Assembly: GCA_016700115.1 (NCBI GenBank)
Contig: CP064999.1
Span: 496,001 to 560,000, forward strand
Reading direction: 5' to 3'
DNA: 64,000 nt
Origin: Sphingobacteriales bacterium
GTDB lineage: Bacteria; Bacteroidota; Bacteroidia; Chitinophagales; UBA2359
The position numbers and the translations under genes are program-made. A model generated the notes under the pieces. It saw only the letters and a program-made list of their open reading frames with translations, was not told the origin of the DNA and searched no databases. Below are positions 61,583 through 64,000 of the stretch, one piece after another; position 1 is the first letter of the stretch; the number at the start of each line of letters is the position of its first letter.

Positions 61583-64000
61583 TCAATAAAGCAATATCTT
61601 TCTAAAAATATGAGCATCGGATGTTTGAATACTTATAAAAAACATACCGCTACCTTTGTTTTCCAAATCAAGTTTTACCACCTCCATAAAGTCTGTCTGT
61701 CCGACCAATACCTCCCGTCCGAAGGCATCAAAAACCACTACTTTCGAATTGGTTGGCCTTTCAGATTCAATGTAAATCACACCATTTGACGGATTGGGGT
61801 AGATGTTGATATGGTTTATCTCTTGTGTCGGTTCACCGATGGAAGTTGTGGGGTCAGTCAGACTTAAAGTTACTTCGCATCCGTTGACATCAGACACTAA
61901 TACAGTTAAAGGTAGTTGTGGATTAGATAAGGTATCAACGCCTAATCCTATTGTGCTCCATAAATATTGATAGGGCGGGTTTCCACCGCTTATATTGACA
62001 ACAGCAATCGAGTCCCCTTCGGGAGTTTGTTCTAATCCGATAGTAGCAGAAAACAGCGAATTTTGTGCCTGATAAGCGCCAATAATTGAGTTCCCGCAAC
62101 TATGTTGTACATAGACGTAATAATCTCCGATCTCTAAGTTGGTAAACGTTTCGCTTTCCTGCCAATTTTCACCGTCTATCGAATAAGTATATGGAGGAGG
62201 TGGGGCGGAAGTGAGGGATATCGTAAAGGCATTATTGCATACATCGTCTATGGGACTAATAGTACCTATAGTTTCTGTCATGCAATCTACATTACAATCC
62301 GTATCATTTCCAGTAACCAATTTGCTGCATCCATTAGAGTCAGTCACTAAAAACGAGTAGGATGCTGCATTAATTAAACCGCTACTATAAGTTTCTCCTT
62401 CATCTGAAATGGTATTGCCGGAGATGTTATAAGGGGGCGCGCCACCCCAGGTATTAAAAAACACCTGATACCCTCCCGAAACAGGAATACAATAATGATC
62501 GGAAAAAATAATTTCCGGCGCTACGGTTAAACTGATTGCGGAACTAAACATCGGGCAAATGCCGTCTTCAGGAATTGTATAGACTATTTGATAATTTCCC
62601 GCAGATACCTCTCCGGCAAAAAACTGGTTTCCCACAACGCCCGTTCCTGCCCATGTCCCTATTGTGGTGCTTCCATTGAGAAGCAGTTCTAAGTCAAGTA
62701 TTTCATCACTACACAATGTTCCGGGAGAGAGAAGATTTAACTCAGGCGCAGGCATTATTTCAATGTATATAATTGCAGGATTACTTTGACAACCATTGGC
62801 ATCGGTAACGATTAAGGTGTATTCGCCGCCGTTTTCTGGAGTTATATTGGAGATTACCGGGTTTTGTTCAGTTGAAACAAACCCGGATTGTCCTGTCCAA
62901 TAATAGGTTGTACCGCCTGAACCTGAAAGAGAAACAGTTTCTCCTTCACAAACAAAAGGAGTCAAGGTTGAAATATTGGCAACAGGTTGAGGTGAAACAG
63001 TGATATCCACACTGTCAAAACCGGTACAATCCAATCCATCAGAAACAGTGACAGAGTAGGTACCGGCTTCGGATACGGTGATTTCCGGCGTATTTTCACC
63101 ATTAGACCAAAAATATTCACCATAATTGGTATCAAGGGTTAAAGTAGTCGTTTCACTTCCACACAAACTTAAATTACCATAAATTGTAGGTGAAAGTGAG
63201 GTAGTCTGAGAAACAAACATTGACACTGATGCTGTACAACCGTTCAAATCCGTAACAGTTACACTGTAATTACCGGATGAATTGACCGTAATGCTTTGCG
63301 AACTTCCTCCATCTGACCAAATATAATCTGAAAAACCGGGAGTTGCAGATATTGTTGCACTACTTCCAATGCAGAACGAGGATGAACCTTCAATAAGGAC
63401 ATTTGGAGATGGTAAAACAGTTACTGTTGTACTTGAAGATGCTGTACATCCATAAGAATTTGATACGGTTACGATATAGGTGGTAGTAGTTGTAGGTGAA
63501 ACAGATAAGCTTTGTCCATTAACTCCGGTTGACCATGAATAAGCGGTATATGTGCCTGCATTTAATGTTACACTGCTGCCACTACAAATTGTTTGGGGAG
63601 CTATTGCCGGTGGCGTAATGTTATTTACTGTCACTAAAACAGTGGTTGAGGCTGTGCAGCCATTGGCATCTGCTACTGTTACAGTATAAGATGAAGTTGT
63701 TAAAGGGCATACATTTAAATTTTGAGATACCCCTCCTGTTGACCAAGAATATGAAGTGAAACCCGTACCGGCATTTAAGGATACACAGTCGCCTATACAA
63801 ATTGTTTGAGGTGCAATTGCCGGTGGTGTAATGTTATTAACTGTCACTAAAACATTGGATGAGGCTGTGCAGCCATTGGCATCGGTTACCGTAACAGTAT
63901 AAGATGAAGTTGTAAAAGGGCATGCAGTTATATTTTGAGATGTCCCTCCTGTTGACCATAAATAAGAAGTGAATCCAGTACCCGCACTTAACGTTACACA
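61583..64000 (-). CDS. Giant repeat adhesin with T9SS type A tail (5' end beyond window)
   Basis: The frame stays open from TGA at 61583 to the window edge (about 805 residues seen); an internal ATG at 63847 is not the start. It consists of SprB/Ig-like repeats of ~71 residues: each has QTICIGDCVSLNAGTG-type start, YSWSTGG, TSSYTVTVADANGC and TASTTV. Further degenerate repeats (WSNGENTPEITVSEAGTYSVTVSDG in part; VTDANGCQSNPAI) follow to about 62250. The C-terminus has NIYPNPSNGVIYIES and VVVFDAFGREVLVG, a type A T9SS sorting domain. It is a surface adhesin comparable to SprB. The nearest repeats are almost identical in DNA (213-bp period). Confidence 0.9.
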   Translation of the reverse strand, partial: CVTLSAGTGFTSYLWSTGGTSQNITACPFTTSSYTVTVTDANGCTASSNVLVTVNNITPPAIAPQTICIGDCVSLNAGTGFTSYSWSTGGVSQNLNVCPLTTSSYTVTVADANGCTASTTVLVTVNNITPPAIAPQTICSGSSVTLNAGTYTAYSWSTGVNGQSLSVSPTTTTTYIVTVSNSYGCTASSSTTVTVLPSPNVLIEGSSSFCIGSSATISATPGFSDYIWSDGGSSQSITVNSSGNYSVTVTDLNGCTASVSMFVSQTTSLSPTIYGNLSLCGSETTTLTLDTNYGEYFWSNGENTPEITVSEAGTYSVTVSDGLDCTGFDSVDITVSPQPVANISTLTPFVCEGETVSLSGSGGTTYYWTGQSGFVSTEQNPVISNITPENGGEYTLIVTDANGCQSNPAIIYIEIMPAPELNLLSPGTLCSDEILDLELLLNGSTTIGTWAGTGVVGNQFFAGEVSAGNYQIVYTIPEDGICPMFSSAISLTVAPEIIFSDHYCIPVSGGYQVFFNTWGGAPPYNISGNTISDEGETYSSGLINAASYSFLVTDSNGCSKLVTGNDTDCNVDCMTETIGTISPIDDVCNNAFTISLTSAPPPPYTYSIDGENWQESETFTNLEIGDYYVYVQHSCGNSIIGAYQAQNSLFSATIGLEQTPEGDSIAVVNISGGNPPYQYLWSTIGLGVDTLSNPQLPLTVLVSDVNGCEVTLSLTDPTTSIGEPTQEINHINIYPNPSNGVIYIESERPTNSKVVVFDAFGREVLVGQTDFMEVVKLDLENKGSGMFFISIQTSDAHIFRKILLY
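63584..64000. repeat. 213-bp tandem repeats in the adhesin gene
   Basis: Copies beginning ACAAATTGTTTG at 63584 and at 63797 align over 213 bp (71 codons) with few changes, and a third, more diverged copy lies before (about 63371-63583). Such repeats can gain or lose units by recombination, and may mislead assembly at the window edge. Confidence 0.85.

Overview
The window is a piece of chromosome from a member of the Bacteroidota, probably a gliding or environmental lineage near Chitinophagales/Saprospirales. Evidence is the gliding protein GldC, several secreted proteins with type IX secretion (T9SS) type A C-terminal domains, Bacteroidota-style TAnnTTTG promoter boxes, eukaryote-like dimeric glycyl-tRNA synthetase, a 2059-residue alpha-2-macroglobulin and an A+T-rich base composition. 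No rRNA, tRNA or CRISPR array was seen.

Layout. 1-2734 (minus): a possible haem/iron locus with an exported CbiX-like chelatase (cut by the window edge), a HmuY-like T9SS protein and an AraC regulator. 2842-6847: DinB-like protein, ApbE flavin transferase, GldC and an S41 C-terminal processing protease. 6848-17070: an accessory defence island. It holds an AbiEi/AbiEii type IV toxin-antitoxin pair behind a symmetric operator, flanked by two copies of a ~215-bp element, then an overlapping Res-DinD-Mod restriction-modification operon. A 25-bp imperfect direct repeat (7517 and 17046) brackets the island. 17190-19962: two TfoX-like small proteins, a secreted alpha/beta hydrolase and a 61-residue membrane protein.

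20056-37918 is mostly housekeeping: a membrane Ser/Thr kinase with a DUF1573-like outer domain, PhnP-like hydrolase, ferritin, lipoprotein, CPA2 antiporter, lytic transglycosylase, thioredoxin-like protein, LpxB, M1 peptidase with a probable outer-membrane barrel, GlyRS and a PpiD/SurA-like chaperone. 38100-39086 is a GSCFA gene broken by one in-frame TAG. 39892-49685 carries the alpha-2-macroglobulin and a large beta-propeller-like secreted protein. 49778-59243 has an ECF sigma factor, MscS channel, a coiled-coil lipoprotein, an unknown zinc-ribbon-like protein, the cell-shape pair mrdA-rodA, rpsU and an acyl-CoA dehydrogenase. 60198-61547 is a decayed IS3-family element with intact ends. 61583-64000 is the 3' part of a giant repeat adhesin with a T9SS tail.

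Three gene-free stretches (about 7008-7296, 39352-39672, 59690-59940) each hold a tandem array with a 21-bp period and a TGCA-centred dyad in the unit; they look like one family of intergenic minisatellites. Together with the bracketed defence island they are the least explained structures here. All product names come from reading the sequence alone; no database search was possible.
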